Shown in pieces: positions 1 through 6,140 of a stretch of DNA of 18,453 nt (within the stretch, counting starts at the first letter, position 1; each line of letters starts with the position of its first letter). This DNA comes from Archangiaceae bacterium. GTDB lineage: Bacteria > Myxococcota > Myxococcia > Myxococcales > Myxococcaceae. A program made the translations under genes and the position numbers. The notes under the pieces were generated by a model that did no database searches, had not been told where the DNA came from, and worked only from the letters and a program-made list of their open reading frames with translations. Where the stretch lies: positions 1 through 18,453 of the forward strand of contig JAHFDQ010000049.1 of the NCBI GenBank assembly GCA_023248915.1, read 5' to 3'.

Positions 1-1212
1 GTCGCGACGCCGTTCGGCAACAGGCCGCGAACTGACCGCGCCCGCCCGGCGCGCCGCCCGCTCGGCCATGAAGTCGCGCCGCCGTGGATCTTCTTCGGGC
101 CTCGGCGCCGGCCTCGGCGGCCCCAAGAGCGGCCTGCGCTGAGGAATTCCGGGAGCCACCAGCACCGCCGGCCGCGGGGGGGGCGGCAGCAGCTTGCCCC
201 CGGGCAGCTCGGCCGACGGCGGCTGCGCGGGCGGCGGGGGTGGAGGGGGCGGCGCGGGCCGCTTCGGCGGCGGAGGCAGCCTGAGCGGCCGGTCCACGAT
301 GCCCTTCTGAGCCAGCCGTTCCATCTGCTCGACGATGTCCCCGCGCCCCCCGTCGCCCTTCGTCACCGGCCGCGCGCGCTCCTCACGAATCCACCGCTGC
401 AGCAGCTTCCCGAACTCGCCGGGGTGCCGCTCGAGCACCCGGGCCGCGAACTCGGGCGACTGGGCGAGGCAGGCCCGGGCCAGGCGCTGGGTGCCGGCGC
501 TGCGCATGCCGGCCGACGGGTTCTCGATGGCTCCGTGAAGCTCGAGCGCCGCCTTGGCGTCGTCGTGCGACAGCTTGCGACTCTCACCGGCCTCGGCGGC
601 CCTGGACGCGAGGTTCCGCTGGTCGGGCGGCAGCACCTTCAGGAAGGCCTCGCGCTCGGCCGGCTCGAGCCCCGCCAGCGCAGTCGCCAGCGCTCGGGCG
701 CCCATGCGGTCGCAGACGGTGAGCAGTTCGCGCGCCTGCAAGATGAGCACGTCGGAGAACTTGAAGATGCCCCGTCGGCGCCCGAGCAGCTCTTCGAGCT
801 TCCAGCGGATGATGTCGAGGACTTCGGGCTCGACTTCCTTGCCGAGCTTCACCGCCGGGTGGTCGGGCAGGTTCGCGCGCACCAGGTCGGCCATCTTCGA
901 AGGCAGGGCCTTCAGCACCACCTCGACCAGCGCGGCCCGTTCGCGCCTGAGCACCGCCGCCATCGCCTCGGGGTCGGCCGACCCCAGCGCGCCCCGCCGC
1001 GCCGTTACCAGCCGCTTGATTTCCTGCGCCAGCAGCGGAATGCGCTTCTCGCGCGGAATCTGCAGCATTTCCTGGGCGCGGTGCTTCAGCAGCTCGGCCT
1101 CGTCCGGAGGCAGGAAGTCGAAGGCCTCGCCCGCCTCGGCGCCGCCGAAGGTGACGGCGGTGAGCAGCATCATCGTCTGCCGCTTCGACAGTGCGGCGAA
1201 GTAGCGTTCCAC
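1..1212 (-). CDS. FliG-like C-ring protein with proline-rich tail, in the sctK position (partial, runs off left edge)
   Basis: GTG start at 1212 with GAGGG about 6 nt upstream; an in-frame TAG just upstream leaves no earlier start. There are 404 visible codons and no stop before the edge. By eye it follows FliG through all three domains: an N-domain-like helical stretch (about 1-70), a middle domain (about 82-145, with ALVEVVLKALPSKMADLV) and a C-domain (about 149-222, FKFSDVLIL...ALATALAGLEPAERE), the last aligning almost without gaps to FliG_C. The FliM-binding EHPQ motif is replaced by ERAA (91-94). The acidic pair of the torque helix appears as Ala-Ala (205-206), while the preceding Gln-Arg (198-199) is kept. 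Residues 312-375 are a proline-rich linker, followed by a basic tail. It lies 34 nt after sctJ, where sctK sits in injectisome operons. In flagella FliG binds the FliF ring, and SctJ is the FliF homologue, so a cytoplasmic-ring role under SctJ is inferred. The family call rests on manual alignment. Confidence 0.72.
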   Translation of the reverse strand, partial: MERYFAALSKRQTMMLLTAVTFGGAEAGEAFDFLPPDEAELLKHRAQEMLQIPREKRIPLLAQEIKRLVTARRGALGSADPEAMAAVLRRERAALVEVVLKALPSKMADLVRANLPDHPAVKLGKEVEPEVLDIIRWKLEELLGRRRGIFKFSDVLILQARELLTVCDRMGARALATALAGLEPAEREAFLKVLPPDQRNLASRAAEAGESRKLSHDDAKAALELHGAIENPSAGMRSAGTQRLARACLAQSPEFAARVLERHPGEFGKLLQRWIREERARPVTKGDGGRGDIVEQMERLAQKGIVDRPLRLPPPPKRPAPPPPPPPPAQPPSAELPGGKLLPPPPRPAVLVAPGIPQRRPLLGPPRPAPRPEEDPRRRDFMAERAARRAGAVSSRPVAERRRD

Positions 1213-1246
1213 GCGACCCTCGAAGGCCTACCTACGCGGCAGGCCT

Positions 1247-2065
1247 TCAGGCCTCCGCGTTCGCGGGCGGCGGCCGCCGTCCGTTCTTGCCCTTGCCGGC
1301 GGCGGACCCGCGCACGAACGTCCACCCGGTGAAGGCGGCGAGCGCGACCACCAGCAGGGCTGTCACCCCGACCAGCAGCTTGAACTGGTCGGCGCTGGTC
1401 TTGGCCATGCGCAGCCCGAGCACCGTTTGCATGCGCACCTCGGGGTTCAACTCGGCCTCGGGGCGGGCCGCCTGCGTCATCAGCACGGTGACCGAGTCCT
1501 TGCGCATGTCGGGCACCGCCGTCGCCACGAAGGCCTTCACCTGTTCGTCGGTGAGCGGCGGCCCCTTCTCGTCGCCGTCGGGCCGGTACTTGACGAAGAC
1601 CGACGCCGACGCCTGGGGCTTCTTGTCGGGCTGGGTGAGATCATTGACCTCGGGCAGCATCACGATGGTGCGCGCCTCGAGCACCCCCGGCACCCGGTTG
1701 AGCGCGTTCGACACCTCGCCGCCCAACGCCTCGATGAACATCGCCCGCTCTTCGGTCTGAGTGGGAATCAGCCCCTTCGACTTCTTGAAGATGCTCAGGC
1801 CGTCGGCCTTCGGCCTCGGCAGCGAGTACTCGCGCAAGAGCTGGGCGGCCGCGGCGACGTCCGTTTTTGCCACGCTGATGATGTAGCGGGGCTCGTTGCC
1901 GCCCTCGTCCTTGACCTTCTTGGTCTCGATGCCGTTCTTTTGCAGAAGGACGTAGATGTCGTTCGCGTCGTCCTCGGGCAGGTCGTGCTGCAGCTCGACC
2001 GAACAACCCCAGGCGAACGCGAGGGCAGCCACGGCGGCTGTGAGGCGGGCGATTCGCGCGGTCAT
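1247..2065 (-). CDS. sctJ: SctJ (YscJ/HrcJ/PrgK family), inner-membrane ring lipoprotein of a type III secretion system
   Basis: Forms the periplasmic inner-membrane ring of T3S systems and is homologous to the N-terminal part of flagellar FliF. The chosen start is ATG 2065, with AAGG about 10 nt upstream. A GTG at 2074 is in frame but abuts that Shine-Dalgarno. The signal peptide ends in a lipobox (AWGC, Cys21). The mature protein starts with the family pattern VELQHDLPEDDANDIYVLL and contains the first ring-building domain (about 22-85), a linker with a conserved-looking GLIPTQTEERAMFIEALGGE, the second domain (about 105-190, VPGVLEARTIVMLPE), a transmembrane helix near 226-248 and a short basic cytoplasmic tail. 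The length of 272 residues is normal for the family. It is followed after 34 nt by the FliG-like gene. In most injectisome operons sctI directly precedes sctJ; here the two are about 2.4 kb apart because of an accessory insert. Confidence 0.93.
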   Translation of the reverse strand: MTARIARLTAAVAALAFAWGCSVELQHDLPEDDANDIYVLLQKNGIETKKVKDEGGNEPRYIISVAKTDVAAAAQLLREYSLPRPKADGLSIFKKSKGLIPTQTEERAMFIEALGGEVSNALNRVPGVLEARTIVMLPEVNDLTQPDKKPQASASVFVKYRPDGDEKGPPLTDEQVKAFVATAVPDMRKDSVTVLMTQAARPEAELNPEVRMQTVLGLRMAKTSADQFKLLVGVTALLVVALAAFTGWTFVRGSAAGKGKNGRRPPPANAEA

Positions 2066-2329
2066 CAGGCGCACACCTTACTACGCGACCTGGCCCCGGT
2101 CGAAGGTTCGGCCGGGCCCGATGGGTTGGATCGGGGGTCGCGGGGCCGCTTAGCTGCCAGCCGCCCCGAAGTGGCGGCGCGCTCGTGGCGGCAGACTTGG
2201 CGCGTGGCTCAGGTGCTTCTGGCGCCTCCGCGCCAGGATTCCGAGCTGTCGCTCGCGAATCGCCGCAAGACGCCTTCTTCGCGTACATTTGGCTCGCAGA
2301 GTCGGTTCGCCTGCTGATGGGAGGATTCC
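2066..2329. other. Divergent intergenic region between sctJ (minus) and the UDG-like gene (plus)
   Basis: The 264 bases should carry promoters for both directions. I see no convincing -35/-10 pair. The one structure is a hairpin with CTGGCG (2219-2224) and CGCCAG (2231-2236) around a 6-nt loop. Base composition falls from the usual high GC near sctJ to a less GC-rich stretch from about 2240 onwards, which may mark the left junction of the accessory insert. Confidence 0.4.
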
Positions 2330-3061
2330 GTGGCGCTGACACTCGATCCCAAGTCGCCAACAAGTGCAACGGGTGGTCCTTCTCTGTTCGCGCAGTCGGT
2401 CGCAGCGATAGACGCTGAGTACCAGCGACTCGATTACGCCCTGGGTTGGCGCTTCATGATGTCGCCTTCACGAACGCTGACCCCTGGCGCTCGGACGCTC
2501 GTGCTCACCCAGAATCCAGGCGGTAAGTGGGAACCATCCGACCACCCACGCGCGAGCCAAGAGCGCGGGTCGGCATACCGCCTGGAGTCTTGGCCCATCG
2601 AGGGCCCGAACTCATCTCGGCAGGTCGCCGGTGGCGCCAAACTGCAGCTGCAGGTTCAGGCCATGTTCCGGTGGCTGGGTGAGGACATCGACAAAACGCC
2701 AACCGGATACTTCGTTCCATTCCGTTCTCCAAGTTGGGACGCCTTGCCCAAGCAGGACGAGGCACTGGACTTTGCGCGGCACCTCTGGAAGCCGATCTTG
2801 GACGCTCTTCGTCCGAAGCTAATTCTGTGCATCGGAATCGACCAGGCGTTCTCCGGCGCGAGCGAAATGACAGGGGCGGTCGCGGGCAAGTCACTTCCAA
2901 TTGGCTGGGGAAACTACTCAGCGAGGACCGCGACCTCCCAATCGACAATGATCGTCGGCCTGCCTCATCTATCGCGCTTCGGGATTTTCGGGAGGGACGA
3001 GTCGGTTGGCGCGCTCGCGGCCATCAAGAGCGCATTGGCCGATTTTCGCGAGCCCCAATAG
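2330..3061 (+). CDS. Uracil-DNA-glycosylase-superfamily-like protein, function unproven
   Basis: GTG start with a strong GGGAGGA about 6 nt upstream; 243 residues. I do not recognise a precise family, but the layout recalls the uracil-DNA glycosylase (UDG) fold. A hydrophobic strand ends in QNPGG (61-65), in the place of the catalytic motif GxNPG-type loops. A PFRSP stretch (130-134) is followed by a helix and a second strand (KPILDALRPKLILCIG, about 154-169). GLPHLSRFGIFG (210-221) sits where UDGs carry the His-containing leucine-loop motif. Codon use is less GC-biased than in the T3S genes, and the gene lies between sctJ and a toxin-antitoxin pair, so transfer is likely. If the fold is right, it could act in base-excision repair or in defence against modified DNA; that is inference. 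Confidence 0.68.
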   Translation: MALTLDPKSPTSATGGPSLFAQSVAAIDAEYQRLDYALGWRFMMSPSRTLTPGARTLVLTQNPGGKWEPSDHPRASQERGSAYRLESWPIEGPNSSRQVAGGAKLQLQVQAMFRWLGEDIDKTPTGYFVPFRSPSWDALPKQDEALDFARHLWKPILDALRPKLILCIGIDQAFSGASEMTGAVAGKSLPIGWGNYSARTATSQSTMIVGLPHLSRFGIFGRDESVGALAAIKSALADFREPQ

Positions 3062-3069
3062 GTAGTCTT

Positions 3070-3251
3070 GGACGGCGCGAAGCCACGCCGACGAGGCGAA
3101 GCAACCGGGTGGCGGCGACAAGGTCGGCCTTCGAGGCGTCCTCGAGAAGACTGGAGACGTCGATGAGGTCCTGCGGTCGCCTGTCTTGGTGGGCGGCGAC
3201 CAGCTTCTTGGCCAGAAAGTGCGTGAGTAGACATTTCATGTGACTGGTCAT
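3070..3251 (-). pseudogene. Remnant resembling the C-terminal end of a nucleotidyltransferase-type (AbiEii/DUF6036-like) protein
   Basis: A minus-strand reading frame (open from 3251 to 3024) contains FLAKKLVAAHQDRRPQDLIDV followed by a helix SLLEDASKADLVAATRLL. A [LM]AxKLxAxxxRxxxDxxDhxxLL pattern is common near the end of minimal-nucleotidyltransferase proteins that pair with PIN or antitoxin-like genes. No catalytic GSxxxxDxD-type motif is present, and the upstream part is replaced by the promoter of the antitoxin gene on the other strand. The 3' part overlaps the end of the UDG-like gene. I read it as a decayed fragment, although an unrelated spurious frame is possible. Confidence 0.3.
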
Positions 3252-3261
3252 ACCATATGAC
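3228..3261 (+). promoter_or_regulatory. Promoter and autoregulatory operator of the toxin-antitoxin pair
   Basis: TAGACA (3228-3233, five of six bases of the -35 consensus) is followed after exactly 17 nt by TACCAT (3251-3256, four of six of the -10). A perfect inverted repeat GTCATA-CCA-TATGAC (3247-3261) covers the -10 box. This is the usual arrangement for repression by an antitoxin/toxin complex. Transcription would start near 3263, the A of the favoured antitoxin ATG, which predicts a leaderless mRNA. No Shine-Dalgarno is visible before either candidate ATG, which agrees. Confidence 0.6.
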
Positions 3262-3262
3262 T

Positions 3263-3487
3263 ATGAAGATTCTTCCCGCTGCCAAGTTCAAGGAGCAGTG
3301 CCTCGCGCTGCTGGACGAAGTCGACCCCGAGGGGATTCTGGTGACCAAGCGGGGTAGACCCGTCGCCCGCCTGATACCCGTCGAGCGAGGAGGAAAGGCG
3401 CTGCTGGGAAGCCTGAAGGGCAAGATTCGGGTCAATGGCGACATCCTCTCCACCGGAATCCCCTGGGAGGCTCATGCTGAACCTTGA
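3263..3487 (+). CDS. Type II antitoxin, Phd/YefM (VapB-like) family
   Basis: A 74-residue protein beginning MKILPAAKFKEQCLALLDEV, then VTKRGRPVARLIPV, the typical Phd/YefM DNA-binding N-terminal domain (an AKxxxxxxLxxV helix, then the GRPVA hairpin). The last 25 residues, ending ILSTGIPWEAH, are the extended toxin-wrapping tail. An ATG two codons upstream (3257) lies inside the operator palindrome, so the ATG at 3263 is preferred. The 3' end overlaps the toxin start by 14 nt, giving translational coupling. It is expected to neutralise the PIN ribonuclease and repress its own promoter. Confidence 0.86.
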   Translation: MKILPAAKFKEQCLALLDEVDPEGILVTKRGRPVARLIPVERGGKALLGSLKGKIRVNGDILSTGIPWEAHAEP

Positions 3488-3842
3488 CACCCACATGCTG
3501 GTGCGTGGGCTCCAGGACGACGTCACCCCGAGGGAGCGCCGCCTTCTGGCCGCCGAGCCCTGGGGGATTTCGGCGATCGTCCTATGGGAGCTGGCGAAGC
3601 TGGTGCAACTCGGGCGCGTCTCGATGGACCTGGGGTCCCCAGAGGTGGCTCGAACCCTGTCCTCGATTCACGTGTGGCCGTTGGACCTCGACGTCGCCCG
3701 CACCTCGACGGCCCTCGACTTCCGCAGCGACCCCGCAGACGAGTTGATCGCAGCCACCAGCGTCGTCCATTCCATCCCTCTGCTGACGCGCGACAAGAAA
3801 ATCCGACGCTCGAAGATGGTACCGCTGGCACAGGACGCCTAG
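3474..3842 (+). CDS. vapC: Type II toxin, PIN-domain ribonuclease (VapC-like)
   Basis: ATG 3474 has GGGAGG about 4 nt upstream and overlaps the antitoxin by 14 nt; 122 residues, usual for VapC. The PIN signature is visible: N-terminal MLNLDTHMLV with the first acidic Asp (residue 5), an ISAIVLWELAKL helix with the conserved Glu (about 41), and the C-terminal SDPADELIAATSVV containing the DxxD/E acidic residues, then a strand ending in LLTRDKKI with the last Asp. The family cleaves RNA, often tRNA or rRNA, with Mg2+. With its antitoxin it forms a self-contained stability or stress module inside the accessory insert that interrupts the T3S locus. Confidence 0.9.
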   Translation: MLNLDTHMLVRGLQDDVTPRERRLLAAEPWGISAIVLWELAKLVQLGRVSMDLGSPEVARTLSSIHVWPLDLDVARTSTALDFRSDPADELIAATSVVHSIPLLTRDKKIRRSKMVPLAQDA

Positions 3843-4467
3843 AGCGCCGACCAGGTACACGGGCCAACAAAGGCGATCGGTTGGGCGGCGGATCGACCAG
3901 GCGCACGTACCGGTGAGCAGGTTCCTTTCGAACTCTTGTCCGAGAAGAGCTCATGAAGCGCTGGTCCCCGCGGGGGGCTGACGGTCGAGTTCAGGAAGCC
4001 GAACACACGCCTACACTGGTCATGCTGAGCTTGGGCGATGGCAAGAGCGGGGCCTGGCGCGATGGCCGACGAGCGAATCGAGGTGAGGCCGGATCGGCGC
4101 GTCACCCCCGGCCGGACAGATTTGCGAGCCGCCGTCTGAAACGAAGAACTTCCTCCAAAACGCCGTTCGCAACCTCGCGACTTGATTGGGCCCTGGCGCC
4201 TCGAACAGGTGCCGAATCGAAGGAATCTCGTCGTTTCAAATGGGTACCCGCAACCCGAGGTCGGAGGGGTGACCAGCGAAGTCGCGAGCACTCCGTCGAG
4301 CCGGCCTGTGCCGCGCGCGACCGCCGGAGGCTCGAGGATGCCGTTCGGTCGGGCCGGGGCGCAAGAATGGTGAGCGCCCCTCTCTCTACCTGCCAACCCG
4401 CGCCCGAGCGATTCGCCTCAATTCGATCGCGCGCCCGCTCGTCACCGACATTCCGGCTGGAAGTCCG
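3843..4467. other. Gene-free stretch between the toxin gene and sctI
   Basis: About 625 bases in which I see no credible gene on either strand. Open frames here translate to Cys/Arg/Ser-rich sequence with no domain. Base composition is less GC-biased than the T3S genes. The only structure noticed is a 7-bp inverted repeat TCGAGCC (4296-4302) and GGCTCGA (4329-4335) with a long GC-rich loop, and GGGTACCC near 4242. No tRNA, integrase, transposase or clear att repeats are visible. It may be decayed accessory DNA. Confidence 0.45.
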
Positions 4468-5010
4468 TCACACCTGCGTCTTCAGCGTGTCCTTCAGGCC
4501 GCTGGTGGCCTTCTCGACCACCTTGCCGGTCAGCTCGAGTTCTTGCGTGTATTTGTACATGCCGGCCTGCAGCGACAGGAGCTCGGACTGGCTGAAGCTC
4601 TTGCCCGAGATGCCGGACTTGATCAGCTTGTCCATCACACCCTGGCCCTTTTCCATGTCGGCCAGCATCGAGGCCAGCGCGTGGGTGCTCTTGCCCACCT
4701 CGGCCTTATGGGTCACCGGGTCGAGCGCCTTGCCCGTCACGGTCTTGTCGTTCGAGGCCGCGGTATTCACCTTGTTCAGCGCCACCTTCTCGGACTTGGC
4801 CACGCCTTCGACCGACCGAGTCGCATGGGGCTTCTGCGCCGCGTTCGCCGCCTGGGCGTGCGCGGTGGGTTCGGCGCCCTGGGGCGCCTTCGCCTTCATC
4901 GCGGCGTCGAACTTACTTGGGCCCTGCTTGGGTTGAGCCGCCGCCGCCGGATCTTGGAGCTTCTGCTGCGCGATTTGCGCCGCCGAGATCCCCACGAGTG
5001 GTCCCGCCAT
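4468..5010 (-). CDS. sctI: SctI-type inner rod protein of the type III secretion system
   Basis: 180 residues. ATG 5010 follows a very strong AGGAGGAAGG. The C-terminal 45 residues carry the family signature: SFSQSELLSLQAGMYKYTQE, then LELTGKVVEKATSGLKDTLKTQ. This matches the LLxLQxxxxxxxxxxELxxKxVxKxxxGxxxLxxTQ pattern of YscI/EscI/HrpB-type rods that join the export gate to the needle. The N-terminal part is Ala/Lys/Gln-rich with little predicted structure, so the protein is longer than the usual 80-140 residues. The start lies inside the 3' end of the sigma gene, in another frame, with a 98-nt overlap. In other injectisomes sctJ follows directly; here the accessory insert intervenes. Confidence 0.82.
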   Translation of the reverse strand: MAGPLVGISAAQIAQQKLQDPAAAAQPKQGPSKFDAAMKAKAPQGAEPTAHAQAANAAQKPHATRSVEGVAKSEKVALNKVNTAASNDKTVTGKALDPVTHKAEVGKSTHALASMLADMEKGQGVMDKLIKSGISGKSFSQSELLSLQAGMYKYTQELELTGKVVEKATSGLKDTLKTQV

Positions 5011-5722
5011 GTGCCTTCCTCCTGGTATCGGGCGAGGACGGCAACTCGTCCTCGGCCAAAGTTTCCTTGAGCTGTTCGATGGCCCGCGCGTGCAGCCGCG
5101 ACGCCCAGCTCTTCGACTGCCCTATCTCCGCTCCGGCCTCCTCGAGAGTCTTGGCCTGAAAGTAGTAGCCCGTCAGCAGCTTCCGTTCCTTCTCGGGCAG
5201 CTTCTCTATCGCCGCCCGCACCCGCTTCTTCAACTGCTCCAACTCCAACTTCTGGTCCGCCGGCATCTGCTCGTCGGCGAGCTGAAACCCGTCATCCGCA
5301 TCGAGGCTGGTGGCGAACACCATCGCCAGCCCCGTCACCGCACTCGAGATCTCCCTTACATTCTCGTCCGCCGAGCGCCTGCGGTTGCCTCCCCCCAGGT
5401 CGCGGTCGGCCAAGTTGCCCAAATAGGCGGTAGTCCGTTCACCTACATGGGCAGTTCTCGCGTCCGGCCCCCGCAGCACGCCCATCTTCCTGAGGCCGTC
5501 GAAGATGGCGCCCTTGATGCGGTAGTGGGCGAAGGTGAGGAAGTTGGCCCCCACCTTGGCGTCGAAGCGGTCGGCGGCTTCGAGCAGCCCTACTTGGCCG
5601 TACGAGACCAGCTCTTCCATCTCGAGCGACGAGTTGAACTGCTTGCGCACGGTCGACGCCAGCGACCTGACGTAGGGCCCGTACTTCTCGAGAATCTTCT
5701 GCCTGTCTTCGCCCAGGGCCAA
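4913..5722 (-). CDS. Sigma-70-family factor of the FliA/WhiG/SigF type, within the T3S locus
   Basis: TTG start at 5722 with GGAG 6 nt upstream. An in-frame TAG two codons before it excludes earlier starts. Region 2 is clear: MEELVSYGQVGLLEAADRFD (35-54) and FLTFAHYRIKGAIFDGLRK (61-79), the -10 recognition helix. Region 4 is the helix-turn-helix at about 172-222 (LPEKERKLLTGYYFQ then TLEEAGAEIGQSKSWASRL). The linker of about 85 residues is long and low in recognisable motifs. The fold ends near residue 226. The last 43 residues are a Gly/Ser/Arg-rich tail, and residues 238-269 are encoded over the sctI start. This class directs transcription of late flagellar, sporulation or stress genes. Its position before sctI suggests it switches on T3S genes or effectors, probably controlled by an anti-sigma factor not seen here. 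Confidence 0.88.
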   Translation of the reverse strand: MALGEDRQKILEKYGPYVRSLASTVRKQFNSSLEMEELVSYGQVGLLEAADRFDAKVGANFLTFAHYRIKGAIFDGLRKMGVLRGPDARTAHVGERTTAYLGNLADRDLGGGNRRRSADENVREISSAVTGLAMVFATSLDADDGFQLADEQMPADQKLELEQLKKRVRAAIEKLPEKERKLLTGYYFQAKTLEEAGAEIGQSKSWASRLHARAIEQLKETLAEDELPSSPDTRRKAHGGTTRGDLGGANRAAEAPRSGGGGSTQAGPK

Positions 5723-5725
5723 GCG

Positions 5726-6112
5726 CTACTCCGCCGACGACCAGAGCCGGTCGAGGGCCTGGGTGAGGCGAGGGTCTTCCTGCAGGGCGTCGGCGATCTT
5801 CTGGGTGAGCGCCTTCGACTGCAGCCGCACCTTCTCGCGCAGCACTTCGGCGACCAGCTTCTTGGTCGCTTCCTCGCGAGTCTTGATCTGCCCCGACTTC
5901 AACTGGCGGGCGATGTCCAGCGCCTGGGCCGTGACCGGGTCGGCGGCTTCGACGGCGGCCGAACCGGCGGCGCCCGACGGGCCCACCAACGACTCGCTCT
6001 TGCCCACCTTCGAGGCAAAGCCAGTTCCGCCCGACTTGGCGACCGGCCCGGCGCCCTTGGCGCCCCCTGCCCCGCCCTTGCGACCTCCACCTCCGACTTT
6101 GCCGACGCCCAT
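5726..6112 (-). CDS. Unknown 128-residue protein in the yscH-like slot
   Basis: ATG 6112 follows AAGGAG by 6 nt. I do not recognise the family. Residues 1-50 are Gly/Ala/Lys-rich and probably disordered, ending in GTGFASKVG. Residues 58-126 are predicted helical (AQALDIARQLKSGQIKTREE, then a KKLVAEVLREKV helix, then LTQKIADALQEDPRLTQALD). The disordered Gly-rich head plus helical end weakly recalls secreted T3S/flagellar early proteins and FliX-type flagellar regulators. It lies 28 nt after the TPR gene and is separated from the sigma gene only by its own TAG plus one codon in the same frame, so co-expression is near certain. A secreted early substrate or a sigma-factor partner are both possible. 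Confidence 0.7.
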   Translation of the reverse strand: MGVGKVGGGGRKGGAGGAKGAGPVAKSGGTGFASKVGKSESLVGPSGAAGSAAVEAADPVTAQALDIARQLKSGQIKTREEATKKLVAEVLREKVRLQSKALTQKIADALQEDPRLTQALDRLWSSAE

Positions 6113-6140
6113 CGCTGCTCCTTCGAGTTGGCGGGTGGCC

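Noticed and set aside
424..1332. 302-codon plus-strand frame
   Set aside because: Antisense shadow of the FliG-like gene, with Arg/Leu/Gln-rich composition and no domain. The minus strand has a good start, Shine-Dalgarno and FliG-like sequence.
3839..4396. 185-codon minus-strand frame downstream of sctI
   Set aside because: The product is rich in Cys, Arg, Ser and Pro with no hydrophobic core or domain, there is no convincing Shine-Dalgarno, and it overlaps a competing frame on the other strand.
3953..4936. 327-codon plus-strand frame
   Set aside because: The second half is antisense to sctI and the first half shows no domain; the two halves differ in composition.
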